64,000 nucleotides of DNA from positions 5,952,001 to 6,016,000 of the forward strand of contig NC_079234.1 of assembly GCF_028502605.1 (NCBI RefSeq), given 5' to 3'. Numbering within the stretch: the stretch's first letter is position 1; every line of letters starts with the position of its first letter. This document shows positions 36,625-46,650 of the stretch, piece after piece. Origin of the DNA: Trichoderma breve. Taxonomy: Eukaryota > Ascomycota > Sordariomycetes > Hypocreales > Hypocreaceae. The translations under genes and the position numbers were made by a program. The notes below the pieces were generated by a model, which saw only the letters and a program-made list of their open reading frames with translations, was not told where the DNA came from and ran no database searches.

Positions 36625-38600
36625 ATGGCGGAGAAGGACGAGTCGCGGCCAGAGCCGGTCATCGACCATGGCTCGATCAATGGCGATCACATTGACAAGT
36701 CGGCCATTGGAAACGTCACCGAGGTCCAGGGCAACACACACTTCCACGAGACAGTCTCTGCGGCGCCTCTGAATCCCTGGTCGTGGACGAGCATTCAGCT
36801 CTACTGTATCCTCCTCGTGGCGGCGTTGAACGCGACATCATCTGGTTTCGATGGTGTAAGTAAAGAGACTCTTGCATTGTCGTCGGCAAGACACGATGAC
36901 TGACCGTTCAAAAACAGTCCATCTTCAGCTCCATCAACGCCATGACTCAATACCAGAACTACTTTCATCACACGGAGCTCGGCTCTTCTACTGGAATGTA
37001 AGTTTCGTCTTGATGCCGACTTCTACCGCCCGTCTACTGTATCTCACACGGTCCTCTTTACAGCATCTTCATGATTTACACCATCGGTAATATGATCGGC
37101 TCTCTCTTCACCGGTCTTATTTGCGACCAGTTTGGCCGTCGCGCGGGTATGATGACCGGTTCTCTGTTCATCATGGTGGGTGCCATCGTCCAGACGGCCG
37201 CCAAGTCTGATGCCTACCTCCTCGGAGGTCGTTTTACCCTCGGATTCGGTGTTGCCATCGGAACCTCGTCTGCGCCTACATACGCTCTTGAGCTGGCTCC
37301 GCCCCAATGGCGAGCCCGAGTAGTCGGTTATTACAACACCTGTAAGTAGAGCTTCTTGTTAAAAAGGGGGAGTTTCTTATACAGATAACTAACATGGAGA
37401 TGATACTTAGTCTTCTACACCGGTTCTATTCTCGCCACCGGAGTCACATATGCCTCTGCCAAGAACAACAGCGAACTGGCCTTCCGTCTCCCCATGGGTC
37501 TCCAGCTCATTCCCCCGTTCTTCATCTTCATCGGCGCACTTCTTATCCCCGAATCTCCTCGATGGCTCACCGCGACGGGTAAGAAGGAACAAGCTGCTGC
37601 AATCCTGGCCAAGTATCACGGAGGCGGTGACACCAACCACCCCGTGGTCCAGCTCGAGCTACGCGAATTCGAGGAATCGATCGAGCTGCAGAAGGCATCC
37701 AACCTTTGGGACTACTGGGCGCTGGTCAAGGACCACAACGCCCGCTGGCGATTCACCATGATGTCCTTCATGTCCTTCTTCGCTCAGCTGTCCGGAAACT
37801 CCGTTTTGACTTACTACCTCCCTTCCATGTACAAGATTCTCGGCATCATCTCCGTTGAGCGCCGACTGCTCCTCTCCTTTGCCAACTCTATTGTTTCTGC
37901 TACCGGTGCTGTTGCTGGATCTGCTACCAACGACAAGATTGGTCGTCGTACCAAGCTCTGGGTTGGAAGCATCGTCCTTGCTGGCCTGTTTGGTGCCGTC
38001 ACTGGATTTTCCGCCAAGTTTGAGCACGGCTCGGCAGGCATCAGCACGGCCTTTAGCAACGCTGGTGTCGCCATGGTAAGTGATGCTCCGTATCATTACT
38101 GTGGCCTGTGCTAACATTGTGTGCTTCTAGATCTTCCTCTTCGGCTGTGCCTACTCCTTCGTGTACACTCCCCTGACTGCCACTTACTGCGCTGAAGTTT
38201 TGGCCAATCCTACCCGTGCCAAGGGTATGGGAGTTGTAAGTTTAGCCACATACTAACGACATTTCTCTACATCTGTTCCAGTTGCTGACCACATCTTTTC
38301 TCACAGCACGTCATCATGTCCAACTGCGCCAACCTCTACAACACCTACGTGACTGCCGTTGCTCTCGAAGCCATCAACTGGCGCTACTACCTCATCTTTG
38401 TCGGCCTTAACCTCATCTATGCCTTCATTTGGTGGTTCCTCGGTGTTGAGACCCGTGGCCGCACTCTTGAGGAGTTGGACGAAGTCTTCAACGCCAAGTT
38501 CCCGCCGCGTGCTGCTCTGCAGAAGCACATCATGGTCAAGAGACAGGATGGCCACCTTGCTGGTCTGAGCGACAACAGCGATCTTCCTGAACAAGTTTAA
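36625..38600 (+). CDS. MFS sugar transporter, lactose-permease-like
   Basis: Six exons: 36625..36855, 36918..36997, 37064..37341, 37411..38075, 38131..38235 and 38307..38600. All introns are GT-AG and about 54-71 nt with frame kept, giving 550 residues. It is a 12-helix sugar porter of the major facilitator superfamily in the plasma membrane. Family marks are DQFGRRAG after helix 2, the GRFTLGFGVAIG segment, the central IPESPRWL motif, and ETRGRTLEELDEVF at the C-terminus (the fungal version of PETKG). The central loop with YHGGGDTNHPVVQLEL is typical of the fungal lactose/cellobiose-permease-like clade, so an oligosaccharide or hexose is the likely substrate. The gene is convergent with the FAD oxidoreductase gene, whose stop lies only 202 bp away. 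Confidence 0.92.
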
Positions 38601-38802
38601 ATGGATATTGCCGCAGGCGGTGTTGGGCTTTGTAATACCTGGAGGTGAAGCCGGAGAGTTAATTGCCATGAAGCGGAGGCTATATTTACTAAGATTTTAT
38701 ATGCACGATTAATGATAAGAAGAAGTAGAAAGCGTTTGCTTGGTTACAAGTATTTATGAATGTCATTTACTCTGTTTAGTCTATTGTAATGCTTCCTGAG
38801 TG

Positions 38803-40499
38803 CTAGTTCGGCTCATCTTGTAGAATGCCGTACATATTTCCATGGCCTGAGAGATAGCTCGCCAGCTCGCTACTATCCTGATTATGCCCTTCTTGCGATC
38901 CATTCAGCTTGATGATATCTTCAATGGCCCATGCTACTCTCTCTGCGGCGATTTTGGCCCCTCCAATGTTCGGTGCTGCCGGCCCAAGCTGAAGAGCTCC
39001 CAACCGTCCGGCCAAGAATAGAGGCACGCCGTCTTTCCACATAAGATCCTCGCTGATGCAAGGGAATCCGCCATGCCCATGAATGGGATACTTTTGTAGC
39101 ATGGTTTGCAGGTATGGTAGGCACGCAAAATCCGTCTGGATTCCTGTAGCAAAGTATATGTAGTCAAAAAGAGGCACCTCCGCAATAGGCGGCTCTGTCT
39201 TGATGGACCAGAAACGGGATCCGTCTATTTCTTTCAGCTCCGCGTCCACCAAGTTTGTATTGGTGCGAAGCTCGATATGGCCGGATGCAATGTATTTCTT
39301 CACTTTCTTGTGGTAAGTAGGTGTGAGACTGCCGCCGCCGCGGGCCTCCTTTATAATCTGGAGACGTTCAATATCCGAGTCTGCGGTCCAGAAACGCGCT
39401 TGCTCGGCGTTTTTGTATTTGCCCATCCATGAAAGATCGACGTCAAAATGCTTGACGCGCATGGGACCTCGCATGAGGTGCCATATCTTGGTGACACCCC
39501 TTTTCAGGGCGAGAACGGCGAGCTGGGCGGAAGTAAGGCCGCCGCCAATGATGAGAACATTCGTAGAGCGGCCGGCGGCGATGCGCGATTTGACAATGAG
39601 GTCGGGGAATTCTTTGATTTGCATACTGTGGCATGCTTGAGGAGGCACACCGCTAGCTGTGAGAGGAGCTGATGGGAGAGGAGGGATTTTGGGGGTATTT
39701 GCAGGGCCGACGGCGAGGACAACGGTTTTGGCGTAATAGTGTCGAGTTGCGTCTGTAGTGACAGTAAACAGTTTTGCACCGTCTACTGAAACGCCTCGAA
39801 CTTCACCGTAGTCGATGTCTTGTAGTGTCTCCTTGCGAATGAGCTGCTCTCCAAGATTGTATCGTCCGGCCACATCCATGCAATGATCACGAAAGAGGGC
39901 TTGAGATGGTGTGTAGTAGTCGTTTCGTTCTCTAAGGTTGATGGAAATCCTTGCTTCTTGTCTGGTACTCTTTTGTTAGCATATTGTATATGGCAGGGGT
40001 TGAGAAACAGAAAAGCAACATACTTGCCACCGCAAACTCGGCCCTTGGCCATCTTTTTACTTGCGTGTTTGCTTATCTCCTTGCCGACACAATTGCGGAT
40101 CTCGACCAGCTCATTCTCTCGCTGATGATGATATGCATGCGCGAGAAGCGCATCTCTATCGAGGGGATCCACGTGCCAGAGCATCGGGCTGCGCAAATGC
40201 GAAATGTCGTACATCTTGAAAAGATGATTCCATCGGCCCAACCACTTGTTATCCGTGGCGTCCAAGACGAGCATCTTGTACTCGGGTCGACAGTGGCAGC
40301 TTTGGGATATTTTGCCGCTTTTTACATGTTTAAGGTTGACGTTCTTTCCGTATTTGCCGATCCAATGGAAACGGCGGTGTTCTTCGTCCGTGAAGAGGGC
40401 GGCCGGAGTGTGTTCACGGAGACGAGAGGCCGTGGAGAGGCCACAGGGACCGGCACCGACAATGATGACATCGTATACTTCGTCTTCCACTTCAGCCAT
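38803..40499 (-). CDS. FAD-dependent monooxygenase-like oxidoreductase
   Basis: Two exons, 40499..40024 and 39961..38803. The 62-nt intron (GTATGT donor, TACCAG acceptor) splits a Lys codon, giving 544 residues. The N-terminal Rossmann motif VIIVGAGPCGLSTASRL (GAGPCG at 15-20) binds FAD. A second dinucleotide motif, VLIIGGGLTSAQLAVLAL, lies in the middle and should bind NAD(P)H. A late FATGIQTDF motif matches the ATG box of flavin monooxygenases and N-hydroxylases. The overall plan resembles the SidA/FMO-like two-dinucleotide-fold flavoproteins. Substrate is unknown; in fungi such enzymes often tailor secondary metabolites or hydroxylate amines. No signal peptide, so probably cytosolic. It is convergent with the sugar transporter. 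Confidence 0.85.
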
Positions 40500-41104
40500 G
40501 GCTCTTCAGTAAGATTGATTTAAATTGGCGTGGGTTTATTCCGTGTAAAAGAGTTGGTAGCTGTTGAGACTTGAACGAGAGATGCTGCAGTGTCGCTAGA
40601 CGACGGATGAAGTCTGGTCCGTCCATTGCTTCTGCTATTATCTTGTTCATCGCTGAGAACCTTGATGGCAAGTTTCTTTGTCTTCGTAATAGCAATCTAC
40701 GCATTCATCTCATTTGTTCGGTAAGCTTAGGCCTGATAAGATGTGCAATAAGAGGTTGCGTGGACCTTGATGGACTGTGGGGGAAGCCATCAAGGTTGCT
40801 CGCAATGATATGGCTGGCTATTCCTTAGCTCAACTTGGAAACAAAAACGGTCCCTCGACACTCAGAATTTATTCTGTGCCACATTTAATGAGTTAATCTG
40901 GTCAATGCTTTCCTTCAAGATGACCTCTAAATTCATTTTATGGCTGTGACATTGGGCTTCCCATAAATGGAATCCATTTCGGTGAACAAAGTGGCTCTTT
41001 TAACAAGACGGGATGAACACTGCTCTTTTATTTGACATAACGACTCTTTGCAATCCCCCACGTACATGGATACAGATGCCAGTACCGTTGCCCTCCTGCA
41101 TAAC
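40500..41104. other. Promoter side of the FAD oxidoreductase gene
   Basis: About 600 bp between two minus-strand genes; it holds the upstream region of the oxidoreductase and the 3' end of the propeller gene. No frame, RNA or repeat worth listing. Confidence 0.5.
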
Positions 41105-42091
41105 TCATGGGATGACAGCACTCAGGTCTACCGCGACCAGCTTCCCTGGCTCCATTATGGTACCATTGATAGGTGAAAAGCGGTCGCCTGATGTTGTAAC
41201 AAAGAGTGTTTTCTTCTGATGCGGCCCTCTTCCAAATTGTGCAGCTGTTCCACCTCCAACGGCAAGTGAATCAGCTGTTCCCGCCAATTGTTGCACGCGT
41301 CCATCGAGCGAAACTCGAATGACAGTGTTCTGAGCCGCAGTTGGCAAATACACAGTCCCATCTGGTTGCACGTCAAAGTCATCGCACATGAAACCCTCAG
41401 CGATCCGCTGGATGCTACCGGTGATTGTGCCATTTTTAGCTATAGGAACCCTGCTCAGACTCATTTGAGCTGTATTGGTGAAATAAAGGTAACCATTATG
41501 AATGTGCACTCCATTTATTCCTGCGGGGATGCTGCTGCCCTCAGGAATTGCCATTGACGGATCTTGAAAGAAAATCTCGTAATGGCCTGTGGATATATCG
41601 ACCTTCCACAGGAGACCCAAGTTAGTATCGGTTACAATGACCGTTTTGGGGTCAAGAGCTGCAATGCCGTTCAAAAAGCTCGCACGATCAATCCTGGCGA
41701 TAGGGTAAGTTTGAGGTTTCCCGTGTGTGAGGTCTAGGCCCCAGATCTGAAAAGAACCATCGACTGCTCCTTGACTGGTGACATTTCCGGCGTTGAAGGC
41801 ATAGACATTGGGAGATGTCTCGGTGATGCCGAGTATACTGACGACGTCGCCTTCAATGTTGATGACTCGAGTATGAGTGGGATACGTAGGGTCAATCCAC
41901 CATATCTCTGGAACGTCGATTCTGGTGGCGAGAATTGTGCCGTCTGTACGAGTGATGAGATTCTCAAACTGCGTGCCATTTTGCTGTAGTTGGATGACAG
42001 TCTTAATAGGAGCACCTGACACTGATTGATCGGTTGGTACTGCTATAGCTGCCACAGCTGCGCCGAGTATCGCAACGATGTACCGCAACAT
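41105..42091 (-). CDS. Secreted six-bladed beta-propeller protein (SMP-30/gluconolactonase-like fold)
   Basis: Intronless, 328 residues. A signal peptide (MLRYIVAILGAAVAAIAVP) is followed by a repeated pattern of strand pairs separated by Asn/Asp-Gly turns, for example ENLITRTDGTILATRIDVPE, FLNGIAALDPKTVIVTDTN, INGVHIHNGYLYFTNTA and DDFDVQPDGTVYLPTAAQNT. This is characteristic of the fungal secreted SMP-30/lactonase-type propellers. Several N-glycosylation sequons occur (NGT, NVT). Catalytic activity is not assured. I recall members of this fold acting in some fungal pathways as pericyclase-type enzymes, but nothing in this sequence proves that here. The gene is divergent from the secreted short-chain dehydrogenase gene, sharing 1.1 kb of upstream DNA. 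Confidence 0.82.
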   Translation of the reverse strand: MLRYIVAILGAAVAAIAVPTDQSVSGAPIKTVIQLQQNGTQFENLITRTDGTILATRIDVPEIWWIDPTYPTHTRVINIEGDVVSILGITETSPNVYAFNAGNVTSQGAVDGSFQIWGLDLTHGKPQTYPIARIDRASFLNGIAALDPKTVIVTDTNLGLLWKVDISTGHYEIFFQDPSMAIPEGSSIPAGINGVHIHNGYLYFTNTAQMSLSRVPIAKNGTITGSIQRIAEGFMCDDFDVQPDGTVYLPTAAQNTVIRVSLDGRVQQLAGTADSLAVGGGTAAQFGRGPHQKKTLFVTTSGDRFSPINGTIMEPGKLVAVDLSAVIP

Positions 42092-43214
42092 ATTCGTATT
42101 CTGACTTTCCGAGTAGAGTAAGGGAATTATTTTTTGACAGATTAATGATTGGGAAGATACGATGAGGGCTATGCACTTGAATGAATATAATATGTTCTCA
42201 GGGCTTTCAGGCCACTTCTTTTATACTCACCCATGACGTGTAGACGCTTCATTACTAACAATTGCTCAGGCGTAGTTGATATGCTCCCCCTTTTTTGAAG
42301 TAACATTCATCTTAGGGGCTGCCCATTACTCCGCATATTCCGCAACTTGATCCCGTGTCATCAAACAAGTGACATCTTGGCACATGAAGCCTTTACTGCT
42401 ACAGCTCGAGCTATGTATATACATGATCCACGGTATTACATTATGTTTATAGCCCCGACGAAACCTACAGCCCCAAAGGAATAATTTGAAGAGATCTAAT
42501 TACCGCCAATTGATACAACGTATGTAGACTGGAAAGAAACCCAAACATGCTGCAATATCTCTAGTGACTGTGGCGATTTTCTTTCTATGTATTATCCTTC
42601 CTGTCAATTCTCGCCATGAATTAGGCCATGTGTGCATATAATCCGTAACCTTGCTGATCTGCACTTGATCTGCAGCCTTCGTACGCCTTTCGAGCCTACC
42701 CACGCATTCTATGAAAGGCGTTATTGGAAGACTTTTGGCTTCGCGTCTGAGCAGTCAAGGTATTACTATTTGAACGATTGGCTTATCCTATCTCCGTGTT
42801 TGGACAGTGGGAATCGGTAATGGCGTGGGATGCTGCTTGATTCTGCTGAGTAACTGTATCCGCGATGTAACACTTTCAAAATCGCCCCACGCTATATGCC
42901 GAGTTGCTTGGCACGCCGGAGTAAGGAGTGATGACGTGGAAGGTCGAGTTTGGCCGTATTCCGCATGCTTAACTCCTTTACCGGATTTTAAGAGACTTAA
43001 TTTGTAAATATTCAGAGATTCGATGTCTGTATGGACTGACAGGCGTGAACTTCGGAATAGCATCATTTTCAATGATAGAAGAATCTATGGGCGATGCGGA
43101 GAAGCCATGCTGCTTCACTGGTATATAAGATGCTCTAAATATGGCGGTGATGATAGAAGATATGAGACAAAACATCACCTAAGAAATAACATCTAATATC
43201 TCATTACCAATAAA
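42092..43214. promoter_or_regulatory. Divergent promoter region of propeller and dehydrogenase genes
   Basis: A 1.12-kb AT-rich region between two gene starts pointing away from each other. A nine-base word, TATTCCGCA, occurs twice in the same orientation, at 42336-42344 and 42957-42965. One copy is 245 bp from the propeller ATG and the other 250 bp from the dehydrogenase ATG, and each is preceded by CCG. This could be a shared regulator site; it is inferred from repetition and position only. Confidence 0.4.
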
Positions 43215-44302
43215 ATGTTTCGCGCTCTGGTCTTTACTATACTGAGTCTGCCAAGCCTGTGTTTGGCTACAGGTAAGTCAAACAATGCCCGACTCTCAAA
43301 CTTGGACAATATTGAATCCAAGTCAAATATAGACAATTCCAGCACCCTGATTGATCCAATTGCCCGTTACTCGGACATGCGCCTCAATTTGCCGACTGGT
43401 GCTGCTGCTGAATTCCCTGTTCTTCAGTCTAGCCTTGATCAACGCCCAGACTGCGGCGAGACGTCTTACAAAGGAGCCGGACGACTCCAGGGTCTCAATG
43501 CTTTGATCACGGGAGGGGACTCTGGTATCGGAAGAGCTATTGTAATTGCATACCTTCGTGAGGGAGCCAACGTTGCTATCAACTATATGAAGGAAGAGGA
43601 GTCTGATGCACAAGACCTCGCTGATTTTCTTGCCAAAGAGGGATTGTCTTTTGAACGCATTCCTGGAAACTTGCTGAATGAGACATTTTGCACCTGGCTT
43701 GTCAATGAGGCCCATCGCCGCCTTGGTGGTCTCGATATTCTGGTCAATCATGCTGGGTGAGGAAGCCTGATGGTCCCCGTAGACGATAAGAAAGACTGAC
43801 ATGATCTTACAGAGTCTCTGGCTATACTCAAGGTCCCAATTGGCGTCCTATTGCCAATGAGTCAACAGAGCAGTTTGACCAGGTATTTCGCACCAACGTT
43901 TATGCTAGCTTTTTCTTGACGAGAGCTGCCGTGCCTCTGCTTCCCCGCGGTGGCAATGTGGTCTTCACTGCCTCTACTGTTGCCATAGAGCCAAATGCTG
44001 GAGCGCTTGCCTACGGAGCAAGTAAAGCGGCCATCGTCATGATGGTCCGTAACTTGGCCCAGCAGCTTGCTGAGGATGGAATCCGGGTCAATGGTGTTGC
44101 TCCCGGCTTCACCTATACCCCTTTCTTAGCTGCCGGGGGGTTCACTACTGAGTCTGTGAAGCAAATATCTGAGGGCACTTTCTTTAGACGGCCTGCTCAG
44201 CCTGCGGAACTTGCACCGCTGTATGTGAGTGTCGTTGATGCATCGTCCTCGTATGTAAGCGGGGAGATTTACGGGAACAGCGGAGCGACACTCGGCTTTT
44301 AG
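43215..44302 (+). CDS. Short-chain dehydrogenase/reductase with N-terminal signal peptide
   Basis: Two exons, 43215..43756 and 43813..44302. The 56-nt intron (GTGAGG donor, TTACAG acceptor) splits the Gly codon after NHA, giving 343 residues. The classical SDR fold is shown by the cofactor motif TGGDSGIGR, NHAG (the NNAG box with His), a catalytic Ser in FTASTVA, and YGASK with the active-site Tyr/Lys. The part from SYKGAGRLQG onward is close to the stress-protein/YghA-like extended SDR group that accepts NAD(P). Unusually, the frame begins with a convincing secretion signal (MFRALVFTILSLPSLCLATG) and a linker of about 70 residues before the SDR core. The ATG at 43215 has no later in-frame ATG before residue 55, and translation from there fits the single exon. 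Divergent from the secreted propeller gene. Confidence 0.88.
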
Positions 44303-44709
44303 ATCTGAACGCACATTAATCCAATATGTGCTCCTTTTTCTTTATTTTGAACTCGTCCATCTCGTCACGTCTATAGTAGGTGACTTATATAACTTGGCAC
44401 ATACAGCAACGTACATGTATATAAGTTTCAAGATAGAATGTCGTGAAGTACGAGATCAAATCCAATTACGCGTTTTGTCTTCCTGTATCTCATACATTCT
44501 CTTGTCATCAACATCATCACGCTTCACACTAACACTAATACTACTTGGTAGCGTTCCTGGTGATCCATTTCTGTTCTGATTCTGACTCACAACTCCATCC
44601 TGGACGCTTATTCCCCACTTCACCTGCGAGTGGAAATTTTCACATCCACAAAATCCTCCCATCCATACCTAGCAATTTACGAGCGTCGCCATCCAACAAG
44701 CGAATCAAA
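44303..44709. other. Spacer before the tRNA gene
   Basis: About 400 bp holding the 3' end of the dehydrogenase gene and the tRNA upstream flank. No other feature seen. Confidence 0.5.
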
Positions 44710-44781
44710 AGCAATTTGGCGCAGTGGAAGCGCGCCGGGCTCATAACCCGGAGGTCGCACGATCGAAACGTGCAATTGCTA
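44710..44781 (+). tRNA. tRNA-Met (CAT), initiator type
   Basis: A 72-nt sequence that folds as a complete cloverleaf. The acceptor AGCAATT pairs perfectly with AATTGCT, with discriminator A at 44781. The D stem is GCGC/GCGC; the anticodon stem CCGGG/CCCGG encloses loop CTCATAA with anticodon CAT; the T stem GCACG/CGTGC encloses ATCGAAA. Three features mark it as the initiator rather than the elongator species: the A1-U72 terminal pair, three consecutive G-C pairs next to the anticodon loop, and A at positions 54 and 60 of the T loop. There is no intron. The A box (TGGCGCAGTGG) and B box (GATCGAAAC) are internal. Confidence 0.97.
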
Positions 44782-44791
44782 TTTCGCCTTG

Positions 44792-44799
44792 TTTTTTTT
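44792..44799 (+). terminator. RNA polymerase III T-run terminator of the tRNA gene
   Basis: Eight consecutive T residues starting 11 nt after the tRNA 3' end, the usual Pol III stop signal. Confidence 0.9.
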
Positions 44800-44955
44800 C
44801 CTTTATTCCTTTTTTGACTCTCTCGTCTTACGACATCATCAGAGTGAGCTTGGGTAAAGGTTTCAGGTTTTCTTTTTCTCATTAACTCATAAATCATAAA
44901 TCGTCAAATCGGCCTCTGCATAGCCGTACACATAAACCGTAAAAGATCCTGTAGT

Positions 44956-46650
44956 TTACCGCCACTTCTTCCACGTAAAGGAGCAATAGATGCCCGTGAT
45001 GACGCACAAGACCCCCAAGAAACTGCACAGATGCAGCCACTCCTGGTTTGTGCTAAAGTGGAAAAAACTTCCACAAGCAGGACCAAGGAAAAGGCCCAAG
45101 GCCCAGGCCGTACTAAGGCCGCTCAGCATCATACCGGGAGTCAGCATTTTCAACTCCCAACTTAGTTCCACACCGCTGGCTCGGATTCGGCTTCTTAGAG
45201 TCTCGGCTCTCTGTGCAGCTGCAGAAATGGCGGTTGTTTGAGTCGTTGTGCCGAGAGAAATGCAGAGGCCAATGAACCCGATATTCACCACAAAGAGGAT
45301 CTGAGTGGTGGGATCATCTCCGGTGAGAAAGCCTAGAGTGACCATGAAGACACCGCATGCGAGCGATGCTACGGTGCTAAACCATCGAGGACCGTTCAAG
45401 GTGGTATATTTACCAACCAATGGGCCGCCCACCATGGGCAAAAGCAATGCGAACATGACGCCGCCACCGGCAGACGAAGTCCAGCCAAAATGTCGAAGAA
45501 CGTAGATTGGGATGGTCTGATAGGTTTGTCAGTAAAATAACAAGAAGCAATTTGACATGTGAAGTGAGCTTACAGCTTCCAAAGCTGACCTAACAACGCA
45601 TGCAATGGCGGCACCGATGACGCTGGAGAGCCAGTTCCATCCCAGAGTCCTCAATGCTGATACATCATCATCGCATTCGGTCGTACCAGAGAGTGCCGAT
45701 CGATCGTCATCCCCCCCTTGCTCCAAATCTGTCGATGCAATGTTATCTATAGTTCCGTGAGATACCGCCACCGAGCTGCCCAGCAAAGCATCTGTATCAG
45801 AAAGTCCCTTTACTGCGTCCACCAGGCTTTGCTGCTGTGATTCCGGTTCTTTTTCTTTGACTAGGAGTCGAAGAACAATGTCGCCTGCAATCACTACCTC
45901 TACTACACCAAAGACAGCCCAGTGTCCCAGCTTTTCATATAGGTAGCCCCCGAGTAGAGGCCCAATGAGCTCGCCGATTGTAGCACCCAACGTCGTGTAA
46001 CCCATACACACTCCTAAATTAGCCTCGTCCACCTGCGAGACTAGAAAAGCGATGCCAGACACCCATACGAGGGCCTCGGAAGCTCCTTGCAGAGCACGAG
46101 CGAAGATGATGAGGTATGGATCTACACTGAGAAAGAAGAGCAGAGTGGCGATAAGCATAATACCGATGCCAGCAAGAAACGGACGGCTTTTTGAGACGTT
46201 CCCATCGGCAATGTATCCAGCAATCCCTATGCGCAGATCAATAAATTTGTCTTAACAAGGTTGCTGAGTGAGAATTTGGTCAACATACAGTTGGTGATAA
46301 GCAGTGCCATTCCGAAAGACTCGAGAGATAACGCAGCCCAATTGTCAACTTTTGATCGGCCACTAACGTCAGCAAGACTCGAATTTGGCTGCTGATGAAA
46401 TGAGGTTGATTCTAACCATCTTCTGGAGGCGTCTTCAGCCGACCCGTGAAGAGCTCCGGTAAAAACGGTATAACCAGATCATACACCAATCCGTCCTACG
46501 AATTGACATCAATTAGCCCTCTGTTCAAGTTTTGGAGGCTCATTCATCAGCTCTGTTACTTACTGTAAACACTGCAAATGCGACCGCAAAGGTCACCAAC
46601 CCCTCCGACGAGCGCCATGGCCATGCTCCTCTTTCTGATAGACGGCCCAT
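44956..46650 (-). CDS. MFS drug:H+ antiporter / vesicular-amine-transporter-like exporter
   Basis: Five exons: 46650..46564, 46495..46417, 46348..46289, 46226..45574 and 45516..44956, giving 479 residues. The first helix ends in FAVFTDGLVYDLVIPFLPEL, the motif-D1-like start of the DHA1 group. The GYIADGN box and the RALQGASEALVWVSG helix, then GYTTLGATIGELIGPLLGG, are typical of fungal vesicular-monoamine-like antiporters. A long acidic loop (about 185-245) separates the two halves. The second intron needs care: a TTAG nearer the donor would break the frame, whereas the AAAAG|TT acceptor at 46348 restores PPEDVDNWAALSL, so I used the latter. Likely role is export of a small organic molecule across the plasma or vacuolar membrane. 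Next to tailoring-type enzymes this fits self-protection or secretion. Confidence 0.85.

Noticed and set aside
44710..44781. Elongator tRNA-Met
   Set aside because: The A1-U72 pair, the G-C triple at the anticodon loop and A54/A60 mark the initiator species.
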